From the NCBI RefSeq assembly GCF_021278965.1, contig NZ_CP065589.1:1183001-1247000 (forward strand): 64,000 nucleotides of DNA, given 5' to 3'. Below, piece after piece: positions 37,007 through 48,675 of this stretch (positions are counted from its first letter, which is position 1; each line of letters opens with the position of its first letter). Below the pieces are notes generated by a model. The model made no database searches and was not told the DNA's origin. It saw only the letters and a program-made list of their open reading frames with translations. The translations under genes and the position numbers were made by a program. The stretch is from Chryseobacterium capnotolerans. Lineage in GTDB: Bacteria > Bacteroidota > Bacteroidia > Flavobacteriales > Weeksellaceae.

Positions 37007-40000
37007 ATGTTAAAGAAAATTATAAAAAGACCCGTACTGGCAACGGTTATTTCCGTATTGCTTGTTATTCTCGGGATCGTCGGTATGGTCAGCCTGCCGA
37101 TTACAAAATTCCCGGATATTGCTCCGCCTACTGTTATGGTAACGGCTGCTTATCCCGGAGCCAATGCTGAAACAATTGCAAGATCTGTAGCTCCGCCATT
37201 GGAAAATGCCATCAATGGAGTAGAAAATATGGATTACATTACTTCTACAGCGAGTAATGATGGAACGCTGAGTATCACCGTTATCTTTAAGCTGGGTACA
37301 GATCCTGATCAGGCAGCCATTAACGTTCAGAACAGGGTGGCTCAGGTAACCAACCAGCTTCCTGCTGAAGTGATCCAGGCCGGAATTACCACTGTCAAGA
37401 GACAAAATAGTATGATTGCAATGGTTTCTCTAACCAGTAAAGATGGCTCAATGAGTGATCTTTTCCTTGAAAACTATGCGAAAATTAATATTGTACCGGA
37501 ATTAAAAAGAGTAAAAGGAGTGGGAGATGCAATGGTATACGGTAACAAAGATTACTCTATGCGTGTATGGCTTGATCCGAATAAACTGGCTTCCTATAAT
37601 CTTACTCCATCAGAGGTTTCCCGTGCTATTCAGACCCAAAACCTGGAAGCAGCACCCGGAAGATTAGGAGAGAGAAGTAAGGAAGTGATGGAATATGTTC
37701 TCCGATATAAAGGAAAATTTACTGAGCCTGAGCAATATGAAAATATTACCATAAAAGCTTTAAGTGATGGTTCTGTTTTGAAATTAAAAGATGTTGCCAG
37801 AGTAGAATTTGGAGCTTACAGTTATACGGTTTCCTCTAACTTTAATAAAAAGGCTTCTGTTACGATGGCGATCTTCCAGATGGCAGGTTCCAATGCGAAC
37901 GAGGTTCAGATCGCCCTGCAGGAAAGAATGAAAGAGCTTGAAAAATCTTTCCCGGCTGGAATGGATTACGAAATTCCATATGCCACTAAAGAAGCGTTGG
38001 ATCAGTCTATTGAACAGGTTATTCATACGTTGATTGAAGCATTTATCCTTGTATTTATCGTGGTGTATATTTTCCTTCAGGACTTTAGATCAACATTAAT
38101 TCCGGCCATTGCTGTACCGGTTTCGATTGTAGGAACATTCTTCTTCATGAAGATTTTTGGGTTCTCCATCAACATTCTTACATTGTTTGCCCTGGTACTC
38201 GCCATTGGTATTGTGGTGGATGATGCCATTGTAGTGGTAGAAGCAGTTCATGCTAAAATGGAGCATAAAAAACTGAATCCGAGAGCTGCAACCATGTCTG
38301 CGATGAGTGAGATTACAGGAGCTATTGTTTCCATTACCTTAATTATGTCTGCGGTATTCGTTCCGGTGGCATTTATGAGTGGTTCCACGGGGTTGTTCTA
38401 TCAGCAGTTTGCTTTAACATTAGCGATTGCTATTGTGATTTCTGCGATTAATGCGTTGACACTGAGCCCTGCTTTATGTGCTTTGTTTCTTAAGCAGCAT
38501 CATGGAGGAGCTCATGAGAAAATGAACTTTAAAGACCGGTTTTTTGCCGGATTTAATGCCAGTTTCAATAAGCTGACATTCCGCTATGGAAAAGCAGTAT
38601 TATTCCTTTTAAAGAAAAAATGGATTGCAGTGGCTATAATCCTTGCTTTTGGAGGATTGTTTGCATGGATGTCTATGACGACTCCAAAAGGATTTATTCC
38701 TGATGAAGACCAGAGTTTTATTATTGTAACGGCTAATCTTGCCCCGGGAGCATCCAAAGACAGAACGTCTAAAGTAGTTTCGGATACGGAAGATCTTTTG
38801 ATGAAAAATCCTGCGGTAGATAAAGTGATTTCAGTAGATGGACTGAATTTATTCAGTGGATCGATGTCTTCTTCTGCGGCTTCTATTTTCGTGAAGTTAA
38901 AAAACTCAGGAGAAAGAGGAGCGGTTAACAATATCAATGATATTATCGGACAAACGCAAGGAATGCTTTCCAAAGATAAAAGAGCGAATTTCCTTGTAAT
39001 CAATACACCAACGGTAGATGGTTTTGGAAATACCAGTGGAATGGAACTTGTGCTTCAGGACCGTACCAACGGCGAGCTTCAGAACCTTGGAAATATTTCC
39101 TACGGAATGATGGGAGCCTTGATGCAGAGACCGGAAGTGGCGGTAGCATTTACCACTTTTGATGTTACTTATCCTCAATTTGAAGTGCTTGTAGATGAAG
39201 TGAAATCAGCTCAGCTTGGAGTGAATGTTTCTGATGTATTGGGAGTGATGCAGGGATATTATGGAAGTATTCAGGCTTCTGATTTCAACAGATTTGGGAA
39301 ATACTATAGAGTTTTAGTGCAGTCTACTCCGGAAACAAGACAGGATAAGGAGTCTTTGAACGGGTTATTTGTTAAGAATAATCTTGGTCAAATGGTTCCT
39401 ATCACTACTTTGGTGAGCTTAAAACAAACCACAGGAGCTGAGGTAGTAGACCGTTTCAATCTTTTCAACTCATCTAATTTAACAGTAATGGCTGCTCCGG
39501 GTTACAGTACAGGTCAGGCAATGGCTGCGGTAGAAGAAGTAAGCAAGCAGGTGCTCCCTCCGGGATATACTTATGATTATAAAGGGATGAGTCGTGAAGA
39601 AGCTGGTTCCAGCTCGCAATCGGTAATGATTTTCGGATTGTGTATTGTGTTTGTGTTCTTCCTGTTATCGGCACAGTATGAAAGTTATATCCTGCCATGG
39701 GCGGTGTTGATTGCTATTCCGGTAGGATTATCAGGTGTTTTTGTAGGGATTACTTTTGCAGAACTGTCTAATAATATTTATGTTCAGATTGCTCTGGTTA
39801 TGTTGATTGGATTGTTGGCGAAGAACGGTATTCTGATCGTAGAATTTGCTATTCAGAGACGAAGAGCAGGGAAAAGTCTTATTGCTTCAGCAGTGGAAGG
39901 AGCGAAAGCTCGTTTACGTCCGATTCTGATGACCTCTCTGGCATTTATTACGGGGTTACTTCCATTGATTTTTGTAGTAGGGCCGTCTGCAATGGGTAAC

Positions 40001-40147
40001 CATTCAATTGGATACGCTGCTATTTCAGGAATGCTTTTCGGAACGATCTTAGGGATTTTTGTAGTTCCTGTACTTTTTGTGATGTTCCAGGCTTTGCATG
40101 AGAAGATCAATGGGAAAGTAGTAACAGATGCGGACTGGGAGTATTAA
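37007..40147 (+). CDS. RND multidrug efflux pump, HAE1 family (AcrB/MexB-like)
   Basis: The 1046-residue inner membrane protein has the full length and 12-helix, two-periplasmic-loop layout of AcrB. Recognised parts are the start KRPVLATVISVLLVILGIVG, the porter domain PGANAETIARSVAPPLENAI, the TM4 proton relay LVLAIGIVVDDAIVVVEAVH with its Asp pair, TPKGFIPDEDQ after TM7, and KNGILIVEFA near TM10. It uses proton entry to push drugs or other amphiphiles into the TolC-type channel. The adaptor and channel genes flank it. Confidence 0.96.
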   Translation: MLKKIIKRPVLATVISVLLVILGIVGMVSLPITKFPDIAPPTVMVTAAYPGANAETIARSVAPPLENAINGVENMDYITSTASNDGTLSITVIFKLGTDPDQAAINVQNRVAQVTNQLPAEVIQAGITTVKRQNSMIAMVSLTSKDGSMSDLFLENYAKINIVPELKRVKGVGDAMVYGNKDYSMRVWLDPNKLASYNLTPSEVSRAIQTQNLEAAPGRLGERSKEVMEYVLRYKGKFTEPEQYENITIKALSDGSVLKLKDVARVEFGAYSYTVSSNFNKKASVTMAIFQMAGSNANEVQIALQERMKELEKSFPAGMDYEIPYATKEALDQSIEQVIHTLIEAFILVFIVVYIFLQDFRSTLIPAIAVPVSIVGTFFFMKIFGFSINILTLFALVLAIGIVVDDAIVVVEAVHAKMEHKKLNPRAATMSAMSEITGAIVSITLIMSAVFVPVAFMSGSTGLFYQQFALTLAIAIVISAINALTLSPALCALFLKQHHGGAHEKMNFKDRFFAGFNASFNKLTFRYGKAVLFLLKKKWIAVAIILAFGGLFAWMSMTTPKGFIPDEDQSFIIVTANLAPGASKDRTSKVVSDTEDLLMKNPAVDKVISVDGLNLFSGSMSSSAASIFVKLKNSGERGAVNNINDIIGQTQGMLSKDKRANFLVINTPTVDGFGNTSGMELVLQDRTNGELQNLGNISYGMMGALMQRPEVAVAFTTFDVTYPQFEVLVDEVKSAQLGVNVSDVLGVMQGYYGSIQASDFNRFGKYYRVLVQSTPETRQDKESLNGLFVKNNLGQMVPITTLVSLKQTTGAEVVDRFNLFNSSNLTVMAAPGYSTGQAMAAVEEVSKQVLPPGYTYDYKGMSREEAGSSSQSVMIFGLCIVFVFFLLSAQYESYILPWAVLIAIPVGLSGVFVGITFAELSNNIYVQIALVMLIGLLAKNGILIVEFAIQRRRAGKSLIASAVEGAKARLRPILMTSLAFITGLLPLIFVVGPSAMGNHSIGYAAISGMLFGTILGIFVVPVLFVMFQALHEKINGKVVTDADWEY

Positions 40148-40164
40148 TTCAAATGATTTTAACA

Positions 40165-41577
40165 ATGAAAATTAAAAATATAGCGTATATCGCATTCATT
40201 TCAGGAACAGCTGTTTCATGCGGAGTTCAGAAGTATAAACAGCCGGAAGTGAAGATGCCTGATGCTTTCAGAAGTGACAGTGTTGTGGTAGAGCAGAATG
40301 AGAATGTCGCAAAAATCGGTTACAAAGATTTTTTCAAAGATCCGGTTCTGATAGGGCTCATTGATAAAGCGATGGTTCAGAATAATGATCTGCAGGTCGC
40401 TTTAAAACAAATAGAATTTGCTTCATTAGCATACGATCAAAGCAAGTGGGGGAATATTCCTACCATCAATGCTACTGCCAATGCTAATATCAGCAGGTCA
40501 TCTGACAATAGCATGAACGGAATGATGGGCAGACAGTTTATGGGAAAAAGGTATACAGAAGATTATACAGCAGCACTTAATTTTTCGTGGGAAGCTGATA
40601 TCTGGGGAAAGATTAAAGGAAGAAAGGAGCAGGCATTGGCAGACTATCTTAAAACCCAGGAGGCAGCAAAGGCGGTAAAGACACAAGTGGTAGCTGCTGT
40701 AGTTCAGGGGTATTATAATCTTTTGATGCTGGATACTCAGTTGGAAATTACAAAGTCTAATCTGACGTATGCTGATAATACCTTGAAATTCTTGGTGAAA
40801 CAACAGGAGTTGGGATTAACAACAGCCTTAGCGGTACAACAGCAGGAAATTGTAAAAGATCAGATTCTGAAAACGATTCCGGCGATTGAAAGTTCTGTGG
40901 CTACACAGGAAAATGCATTAAGTATTTTAACGGGTTCTATGCCTGGGAAAATTGAGAGAAGTGCAAGCCTGAATAATGTACAGTCTCCGGATCATATTTC
41001 GGCAGGAATTCCATCGGAATTATTGAGCTACAGACCTGATATAAAAACTGCTGAGTTGGAAGTGAGGAAAAGTGCAGCGGCAATTCATGTTGCTAAAATG
41101 AGCATGTATCCATCTTTGAATATTACAGCTCAGGGCGGAGTGAATGCCTTTCAGATCAGCAAATGGTTCAGTATTCCGGGGTCTCTTTTCGGAATGGCTG
41201 CCGGAGCTATTGCTCAGCCTATTTTAAACGGAAAACAGCTGAAAACCCAGTACGAACAGTCTAAAGTATTGGCTGACCAGGCGGAAATAGGTTTTAAACA
41301 ATCGGTATTGAAGGCGGTAGGAGAGGTTTCTGATGCGTTAGTACAGATTCAAAAGCTGGAAGAACAGCAGAAAATTGCTGAAGGGCTGGTCGTGAAATCT
41401 AATGAGGCGGTGAAAAAAGCTGATGTGTTATTCAAATACAATTCAGCAACGTATGTAGAAGTGATCATGGCTCAAACCAATAAGCTTACTGCTGAATTGG
41501 AACTGGCTTCTCTGAAAGCTCAACGATTGAATGCAATCACTGCGCTGTATCGCTCCGTAGGTGGCGGATGGCAATAA
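40165..41577 (+). CDS. Outer membrane efflux channel (TolC/NodT-like lipoprotein)
   Basis: From the ATG at 40165 the protein has 470 residues. It has a lipobox (AFISGTAVSC), two repeats of the OEP helical fold with long coiled-coil segments, and the NodT-type motif SYRPDIKTAELEVRKSAAAI followed by SMYPSLNITAQGG. It forms the trimeric outer membrane exit duct of the RND pump. An in-frame ATG at 40153 is less likely because it precedes the signal by four residues. A terminator follows ten bases later, closing the three-gene operon. Confidence 0.92.
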   Translation: MKIKNIAYIAFISGTAVSCGVQKYKQPEVKMPDAFRSDSVVVEQNENVAKIGYKDFFKDPVLIGLIDKAMVQNNDLQVALKQIEFASLAYDQSKWGNIPTINATANANISRSSDNSMNGMMGRQFMGKRYTEDYTAALNFSWEADIWGKIKGRKEQALADYLKTQEAAKAVKTQVVAAVVQGYYNLLMLDTQLEITKSNLTYADNTLKFLVKQQELGLTTALAVQQQEIVKDQILKTIPAIESSVATQENALSILTGSMPGKIERSASLNNVQSPDHISAGIPSELLSYRPDIKTAELEVRKSAAAIHVAKMSMYPSLNITAQGGVNAFQISKWFSIPGSLFGMAAGAIAQPILNGKQLKTQYEQSKVLADQAEIGFKQSVLKAVGEVSDALVQIQKLEEQQKIAEGLVVKSNEAVKKADVLFKYNSATYVEVIMAQTNKLTAELELASLKAQRLNAITALYRSVGGGWQ

Positions 41578-41586
41578 AGTAAAATT

Positions 41587-41620
41587 AAACCTGCTTCGTC
41601 TTTAGATGCAGCAGGTTTTT
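41587..41620 (+). terminator. Terminator of the RND operon
   Basis: A 9-bp stem AAACCTGCT / AGCAGGTTT is followed by a T run. Confidence 0.78.
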
Positions 41621-41634
41621 AATCCAAGATCATT

Positions 41635-42189
41635 ATGAAGAATACAGGTATACAGGAGGGAATCATTTTAATTCCGGATTTCAGCGGATTTACCGAATTT
41701 GTGTTCAATACCAAACTTTATACAGGAGAATATATTGTAAGACAACTACTATCTACGCTGATTGATGTGAACGATCAGTACTTTGAAATTTCTGAAATTG
41801 AAGGGGATGCTATTTTGTTTTATCGTTATGACGAAAACCCATCATATCACAGTATTTCCAAGATGCTATGGAAAATGCGTAATGCATTCAATGGAAAAAT
41901 AAAAGAATTGAGTAAAAATTTAAGTACGACAATAGATTTGTCACTGAAGTTTATTGTTCACTATGGGGCTTTTTCGCAATATAATATCGGGAATTTCAGA
42001 AAGTTGTATGGTAAACCTATTGTGGAGGCTCATCAGCTCTTGAAAAATGGCTGGGCAGAGAAGCCTTCGTATGCATTATTCAGTAATTCTTTTTTAGAAA
42101 ATACAAATAATGAGGAAGCTGATTTTAATAAAGACCAACTTCACCTGCCAGAGGTGGGTATGATTCATTATTTTGAAAATACAATCTAG
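41635..42189 (+). CDS. DUF2652 protein (cyclase-like fold)
   Basis: The 184-residue protein matches the DUF2652 pattern: GIILIPDFSGFTEFVFNTKL (about 9-28), YFEISEIEGDAILFYRYDEN (about 52-71). The fold resembles adenylate/guanylate cyclase domains, in which IPDFSGFT and EGDA correspond to the metal-binding Asp regions. Second-messenger synthesis has not been shown for the family to my knowledge. It follows the RND terminator and is a separate unit with its own terminator. Confidence 0.8.
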   Translation: MKNTGIQEGIILIPDFSGFTEFVFNTKLYTGEYIVRQLLSTLIDVNDQYFEISEIEGDAILFYRYDENPSYHSISKMLWKMRNAFNGKIKELSKNLSTTIDLSLKFIVHYGAFSQYNIGNFRKLYGKPIVEAHQLLKNGWAEKPSYALFSNSFLENTNNEEADFNKDQLHLPEVGMIHYFENTI

Positions 42190-42233
42190 CATATTTTTAT
42201 TTTTTAATCCTTGTAAATTTGCTATTGCTAGCG

Positions 42234-42258
42234 GCCCGGGTAAGATCCGGGCTTTTTT
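42234..42258 (+). terminator. Terminator after the DUF2652 gene
   Basis: A 6-bp GC stem GCCCGG / CCGGGC with a 7-base loop is followed by six T. Confidence 0.8.
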
Positions 42259-42511
42259 ATGGGTAAAATAAAAATAAATATGTTAAAGTTTGGTTAATGA
42301 AAATTATTATCACTGTGAATTTATTGTATATATGTTTGTGATAAGATGTTTTGGTTGTTTATTTTGTATTTATAGTTGATGTTTTTTAAATTATTTCTAA
42401 AATTGAATCTTGTAAACTGTTAAAATCTAGAGGTTTATTTCGTTTCTTAATTTTTTTTGATGTAACAAATGTTACGGTATAGTGGTCTTATAGATAAAAC
42501 TAAGATTTCAC

Positions 42512-44696
42512 ATGAAAAGAATATTATTTTCTATAGCAGCATTAACAGGTTCTCTGGCGCTGGCTCAGACACAGGCACCAGATCCGGCTGCTAAGGATAC
42601 TGTAAAGGGAAATGCAAAAGAGATAGAGGCGGTTACCATTGTGGCAAGAAAACCAACCGTAGAGTCTAAAGTAGACCGAACTGTTTTTAATGTGGCCAAC
42701 AGTGCTATTGTAGCTGGAAATACAACTTGGGATGTTTTGAGAATGACCCCTCTGGTAAGTATTGATAATAGTGATGCTATAAAGGCGGAAGGACAGTCGG
42801 TAACCGTATATATCAATGATAGAAAATCAGTTTTTACAGGAAAAGAATTAAAGGAATATCTTAAAACCATTCCGGCAGATAATCTACTGAAGATTGAAGT
42901 TATTACCAGCCCGTCTTCAAGATACGAAGCTACCGGTTCCGTGATCAATATTGTATTGAAGAAACGTGATGATGAAGGATTGAAAGGAAGTATTTCGCTA
43001 AGTAACAGAATTGGTACAAAAAATACACAGTATTCTAATTTTAACCTGAATTATCATAAGAAGAAATTTACTCAGACCCTGATTGGCAGTTATGCCAATA
43101 ATAATTACGTACAAAAAGGTTCCAGTAATCTGGTATTTTATGCTGATAATACCTTGAACAGAGATCTAAGCTATGAAACCATTTCCAAAAGTGAAACTCC
43201 CTCGCTTTCCTCTACTTCTGAATTTGAACTGAATGATAAAAATAATATCGGACTTGTTATGGAGCTTTTTCAGAGCCGAAACTTATCATGGTCCAATACG
43301 GATGGAAAAGAGTATGATTATGATAAAAAAAAATTTATAGATTATCATCAGGCCCAAAATGCTAACGGCTTTTATCGTAACCTGGGAACCAATGTTTTTT
43401 ATAAGTATTATGACAAAGAAAAAAACAGAATTCTGGATATTAATCTAGGGACTAATTATTCCGGAAACGATAACAATGAACTCATCAATAAAACCATTGT
43501 GGATGATTCTAAGATTAAGGAAATAGGATCCATAAACAATGCCCAGATGCGTAATTATTATCTGAAGGTAGACTACACCCAGCCATTAGGAAAATCCTGG
43601 GGTACTATTGAAGTTGGAGCAAAGACAGAACTTAACAACCACATTATTCCTAATAATCTTTATGGATACAGTCTGGGAACTGCTGAATATACAGACCTTT
43701 CTACAAAAGATAAGTTCCATTATGAAGATAATATCACTTCGGTATATGCCAACTACAGTAAAACGTTTTTCAAGAAGTTGGAAACCAGAATAGGGCTTCG
43801 ATATGAATATATTGATTTTAGAGTAAGACAGGATGTAGCAGGAACCGAAAGAAAAGATGGTTATGGTACTTTTCTTCCTAACTTATTACTGAAATATAGT
43901 TTCTCAGATAAATATGATCTGAGCCTTACTTATGACCGCAAAATATGGAGACCCTGGTATTCTGAGTTCAATCCTTTTTTAACTCCATCCATTGACGGAA
44001 CCTATTCCAGAGGAAATATGGATTTGAACCCAAACCCAAACGACAGGCTTTATCTGAAGTTTGGAATCCTGAAAAAAGTATTTTATCTCTGCAAGATATA
44101 TGCACACCAACCAGGATTATTGGACCACGTACACAAGCGAAGGCGGAAGAAACGTATCTTATCCTGGCAACTTCAATGGTAGAGTTGAAAAGTATTATAT
44201 TTTTGCCAATACCAATCAGAATTTTCTTAAAAATAAGCTAAATCTGAACGTTGGGTTTGGTTGGTACTATATTGATAATCATGATTTTAATTTGAAAAAT
44301 GATATCGGAGGGAGAGCATATATCAATTATTGGGGCGGTTCTGCCAATCTTTCTTATACGAACTTGTTCAATAAGAATGTTAACGTGAGTGCCTGGATGG
44401 AAATTTCCAATCAGAATAACGGAAATACACAGGCAAATAATACCAATGTATTCCATAATATTTCCATCACCAAAATATTCCCTAAAACTCAAATGGAAGC
44501 CAGTATACAGCTGATGAATATTTTTAAAAGACCTTATTCTGATGATATTACTTACAATCAGGGCGGAACGGTCAGAAGATATGAATTATGGGATTGGTAT
44601 GGAGTGAATGTTACTTTTGTAAAGCGTTTCGGAAACCAGAAGGTGAAGGAAAATACCAAAACAGATGTTGAGAAAAATGCCGGAGGAGCAAAATAA
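42512..44696 (+). pseudogene. Outer membrane beta-barrel (TonB receptor-like) protein, single frameshift
   Basis: Two frames (42512-44182 and 44100-44696) form one 727-residue protein if one A is removed from the A6 run at 44072-44077; the join then reads LKKYFISARYMHTNQDYW. The signal peptide is SIAALTGSLALAQ. A plug domain follows (about 40-150: VDRTVFNVANSAIVAGNTTW, IEVITSPSSRYEATGSVINI), then a long barrel of the OMP_b-brl_3 type seen in Bacteroidota. It lacks a TonB box that I can name. Substrate is unknown. The rest of the gene is intact, so a sequencing insertion is likely. Confidence 0.78.
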
Positions 44697-44714
44697 AAAG
44701 TTAGTTCAATAAAA

Positions 44715-44747
44715 AATAAAGGTTTCAATTTGAAACCTTTATTTTTT
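44715..44747 (+). terminator. Terminator of the outer membrane protein gene
   Basis: A long stem AATAAAGGTTTC / GAAACCTTTATT is followed by six T. Confidence 0.8.
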
Positions 44748-44759
44748 ATTTTCAATGCT

Positions 44760-45066
44760 GTATTTTTTATAATCACATAGGGGCATAGAGAAAAAATCTG
44801 CGTAATTTGTGAAATCTGTGGGAGATCTTTTAAAGACTTGCTTATTAATTTTTTTTAACGCAAAGATCTAAAATATTCTGATGTCATATTGTAAGGAAGC
44901 GAAGAGAAAATTAATTTCATTGATTCTTTCTAAGCGCATGATTAATCATACTGCTTCATCAGCGACTTGTCGCACTTCTTAGCTTCCTTTGAATAAAGCG
45001 GTTCAACAAAATTTCTTTACGTTTTATCTGAAAAATCTGCGTGATCAGCTTGATCTGCGAGAGAAA
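44760..45066. repeat. Intergenic region with a degenerate direct repeat
   Basis: No gene. The phrase AAAAATCTGCGTAATTTGTG with its ATCTGTGGGAG end (about 44792-44825) recurs as AAAAATCTGCGTGATCAGCT with ATCTGCGAGAG (about 45030-45063). Such repeated intergenic text is common in Flavobacteria genomes; its role is unknown. Confidence 0.5.
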
Positions 45067-45099
45067 CAAAAAAAGCAGGCTTCAAAAAAGAAACCTGCT
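45067..45099 (-). terminator. Terminator of the GH3 gene
   Basis: On the minus strand a 10-bp stem (one mismatch, AGCAGGTTTC / GAAGCCTGCT) is followed by an eight-base T run. Confidence 0.8.
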
Positions 45100-45182
45100 C
45101 AAAATTCTACAAAATTAATTAGATAGATGAGTTGGCGTCAAATAGTAACTTCCATCTTCATGTTTCCATCTTCCATCGTTTA

Positions 45183-47440
45183 CTATTTCAACGTAAACTT
45201 TATTTTTGTTTTGATGGCATCCGAAGAATTTCCTATTTGAGCTTCAAAATCACCGGGTTCAGCTACCCAGTCGTGTTTTTGGGCATCAAAGAAACTTAAT
45301 GCAGACTTATCAATGGTAAAGGTTACTTCTTTTTCCTCTCCGGGATTTAAAAATACTTTTTCAAACCCTTTCAATTCTTTGGCAGGGCGTGGTACAGATG
45401 ATTTTAAATCAGAGATGTAAAGCTGGGCAACTTCTGCTCCGGCTTTTTTCCTGTATTTTTAACTGTTACCGTAAAAGTGATGGTATCGTTTAGTGATAAG
45501 GTGTTTTTATCTGCTTTAGCTTTTCCGAACTCAAAAGTTGTGTAGCTTAATCCATGCCCGAAGCTGAAAAGAGGTTTGATGTTTTTGGTATCATGCCAGC
45601 GGTATCCTACAAATATCCCTTCGTTGTAAGTGATATTGATCGGGTTTTTCTGATCTTTTCCTTTCCCTGCGGCCAATTCATCTTTCTGACCAGGATATTC
45701 TCCAAGCTGATGGGCAGAATTATCTTCAAGCTTTACAGGGAACGTAAACGGAAGTTTTCCTGATGGGTTGGCATCACCGGCTAAAACAGAAGCAATGGAA
45801 TTCCCGGCTTCAGAACCTAGATACCATGATTGTAAAACGGTTGGTACTTCTTTGATCCAAGGCATCGCTACAGCATTTCCGGAAACCAGAACTACAGCCA
45901 GATTTTTATTTGCTTTGGCTAAAGCTCTAATGACGTTATCCTGATTATATGGTAATCCATAGCTTTTTCTGTCGTTTCCTTCACTGTCCTGAAAGTCGGC
46001 TTTATTCAATCCGCCCACGAAAATGACATAGTCGGATTTTTTGGCTAATGCTACAGCTTCATTTAGAAGTTCAGCTTCAGAACGGGTATCTTTCAAGTCC
46101 TGTCCGGATTTTACTCCGTTATATTCACCACCTATGTCTCCTACATATCCTCTGGCATACTGGACATCAGATTGTTTTCCAAATCTTGATTTTATTCCGT
46201 CTAAAGGAAGGGTTTCATATTTTACTTTTAATGAAGATGAGCCACCGCCCACAGTCATAATCTTGATGGCATTTTCACCAATAACAGCAATTTTTTTAGC
46301 CTTGTTAAGATCAATAGGAAGTACATTTCCTTGATTCTTTAACAAAACAATTCCTTCTTCTCCAATTTCCTTAGCTACTGCTTTATGCTCCTCAGAAGCT
46401 ACATTTCCGAAAGGCTTGTTTCTGTTCATAGTGGTTTTATAAGCAAGGCGAAGCAGTCTGGTTACCTTATCATCAAGCTCTTTAGTTCCCACTTTTCCTG
46501 CTTTAATCAGGTCAAGGTATGGTTTTGCCAGATAATAATTATCATAGGCATTTTTAGTTCCGGCAGAAAGGCCATTGGTCCAGGATCCGAATTCAAGATC
46601 CAAGCCGTTATGGATAGCCTGTTCAGTATTGTTAACCGCTCCCCAGTCTGAAACTACCACACCTTTATAATTCCATTCTTTTTTCAGAATATCATTTAAA
46701 AGATATTGATTCTGGCTGGCATACTGACCTTTGTACATATCATAAGCCCCCATAATTGTCCACGAATCTCCTTCTGTCACTGCTGCTTTGAATGGAGGCA
46801 GGTAAATTTCATATAATGTTCTGTCATCCACATTTACATTGCTGGTATGGCGGAACATTTCCTGATTGTTCAGAGCAAAATGTTTTACAGAAGTCGCTAC
46901 CCCATTAGATTGTACCCCTTTGATATAAGGAACAACCATCTTTGAAGTCAGATAAGGATCTTCTCCCATATATTCAAAGTTTCTCCCATTCAGAGGGGTT
47001 CTGTAGATATTTACTCCAGGTCCTAAAAGAATATCTTTCTTTCTATATCGGGCTTCTTCTCCTAATGCTTTACCGTAGTTCCAGGACATTTTCTTATTCC
47101 AGGTAGCAGACAAAGCAGTCAGGGCAGGGTAGGCGATAATGGAATCATTGGTCCATCCGGCTTGATCCCATTCGTCCCACATTACTTCAGGACGTACCCC
47201 ATGCGGACCGTCAGTGGTCCAGAATTCCGGAATTCCTAATCTTGGAACACCGGGTGAACTGAATTTTGACTGTGCGTGAAGCATTGCTACTTTTTCCTCC
47301 AGAGTCATTCTGGAAAGGGCATCCTGAATACGTTGTTCTACAGGTTTTGATTCATCTAAATAAACGGGAGTATTGTTCTGAGCCATATAAGAAACAGAAA
47401 TAAGGGTGAATAAACTTACAATGGCGGTTTTCTTTAACAT
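45183..47440 (-). pseudogene. bglX: GH3 beta-glucosidase (BglX-like), single homopolymer frameshift
   Basis: Two frames (45404-47440 and 45183-45374) form a 752-residue enzyme, the normal BglX length, if one A is added to an A6 run (plus-strand T run 45444-45449). The join then reads NTGKKAGAEVAQLYISDL, a typical fibronectin-III-like C-terminal domain. The signal peptide is AIVSLFTLISVSYMAQ. Barrel domain motifs are GIPEFWTTDGPHGVRP and VATSVKHFALNNQ; the nucleophile Asp lies in YKGVVVSDWGAV (about residue 257), and the acid/base domain follows. It is periplasmic and hydrolyses beta-glucosides from plant or microbial glycans. Only the last domain is split from the rest. Confidence 0.85.
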
Positions 47441-47777
47441 ATTGCCTTTTTATTGGATTGAAGCAAAAATAAGCAAAAATTTTATATTATCTCAAATTGA
47501 GAAAATAAATTTTAAGGCATAAAAAAACTGCCTACAGATTTGTGACAGATTTTTTAGAAGGTAGAACTGTGGAGAGAGATTAAAAGAGAATAGACGAAGA
47601 GATGATAGACTAATAGATGGGAGACAAGCGGTATAGAAGCATTATATGTCAATAATCAATTTTGCTTCGCAAATGAATCGTCAATCAGGAATGAAGGGAT
47701 AATAACTTTGAACATTAAATCTTAAACTTTGAACTCAGAGTCCCGAAACTCTCATACTCTCCCACACTCAAACATGA
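47441..47777. other. 337-base intergenic region
   Basis: No gene. It has an AT-rich GH3 leader and a purine-rich low-complexity stretch (about 47555-47630). A short palindromic patch TTTGCTTCGCAAA lies near 47662-47674. Confidence 0.5.
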
Positions 47778-48584
47778 TTACCATCCTTTCACAGCTCCTC
47801 CCTGAAAAACTTCAAGGGCTTTCTTTTCCACTTCATCAGACTGGTAAGCTTTAACGAAGGTTTTTACTTTCTGGCTGTTTTTGTTATCCTGTCTTGCTAC
47901 GACAAGGTTAACATAGGGTGAATCTTTATCTTCTTTGAATATTCCTTGCTTTTCCGAATCCAATCCGGCCTGTGCCGCGAAATTATTGTTGATGATCCCT
48001 ACTACAACATCTCTGTCATCCAAAACCCTTGGGATCTGTGCCCCTTCAATCTCCATAATTTTTAACTGTTTCGGATTCTCTATGATGTCAGTAACCTTTG
48101 GAAGTAGCCCAACTCCTGCTTTTAGTTTGAGGAGTCCGTTTTTCTGCAATAGAAGTAAAGAACGCCCCCCATTGGTAGGGTCATTAGGAATTACAATTGT
48201 GCTCTCATTTTGAAGCTGACTGATATTTTGGATCTTCTTTGAATACGCCACAATAGGGTAGACAAATGTATTTCCTACGATTGCAAGATTGTATCCTCTT
48301 TGCTTTGACTGCTCTGTTAAATAAGGGGCATGTTGAAAAGCATTTGCATCAATGTCTCCATTCACCAAAGCTTCATTGGGAACTACATAATCATTGAAAG
48401 GAATAAGTTCTACTTCAAGGTTATATTTTTCCTTCGCTACCTTTTTAGCTACTTCAGCTACTTCCTGCTCTGGTCCGTAAGTAATTCCAACCCTGATAAA
48501 ATTAGGATCATCCTTTCTCCCTGAACAAGCACTAAAAAGCAGTACTCCCGCAGCAATTAAACCTAAAATCTTTATTTTTTTCAT
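47778..48584 (-). CDS. metQ: Methionine ABC transporter substrate-binding lipoprotein MetQ
   Basis: The start at 48584 (MKKIKILGLIAAGVLLFSAC) gives a clean lipoprotein signal; 13 upstream in-frame residues lack it. The 268-residue NlpA-family protein has RVGITYGPEQEVAEVAKKVA, NGDIDANAFQHAPYL and the end VFQGGAVKGW. It binds D- and L-methionine outside the inner membrane and feeds MetI/MetN. It is the last gene of the operon, 91 bases after metI. Confidence 0.92.
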   Translation of the reverse strand: MKKIKILGLIAAGVLLFSACSGRKDDPNFIRVGITYGPEQEVAEVAKKVAKEKYNLEVELIPFNDYVVPNEALVNGDIDANAFQHAPYLTEQSKQRGYNLAIVGNTFVYPIVAYSKKIQNISQLQNESTIVIPNDPTNGGRSLLLLQKNGLLKLKAGVGLLPKVTDIIENPKQLKIMEIEGAQIPRVLDDRDVVVGIINNNFAAQAGLDSEKQGIFKEDKDSPYVNLVVARQDNKNSQKVKTFVKAYQSDEVEKKALEVFQGGAVKGW

Positions 48585-48675
48585 TCTATTCTTTTTAATT
48601 TGTAAAGGAGTTAAAATAGTCAAATCACAAAAGCAAAACCATCTCTCTTACTCTAAAACTCTATAACCCTCAAAC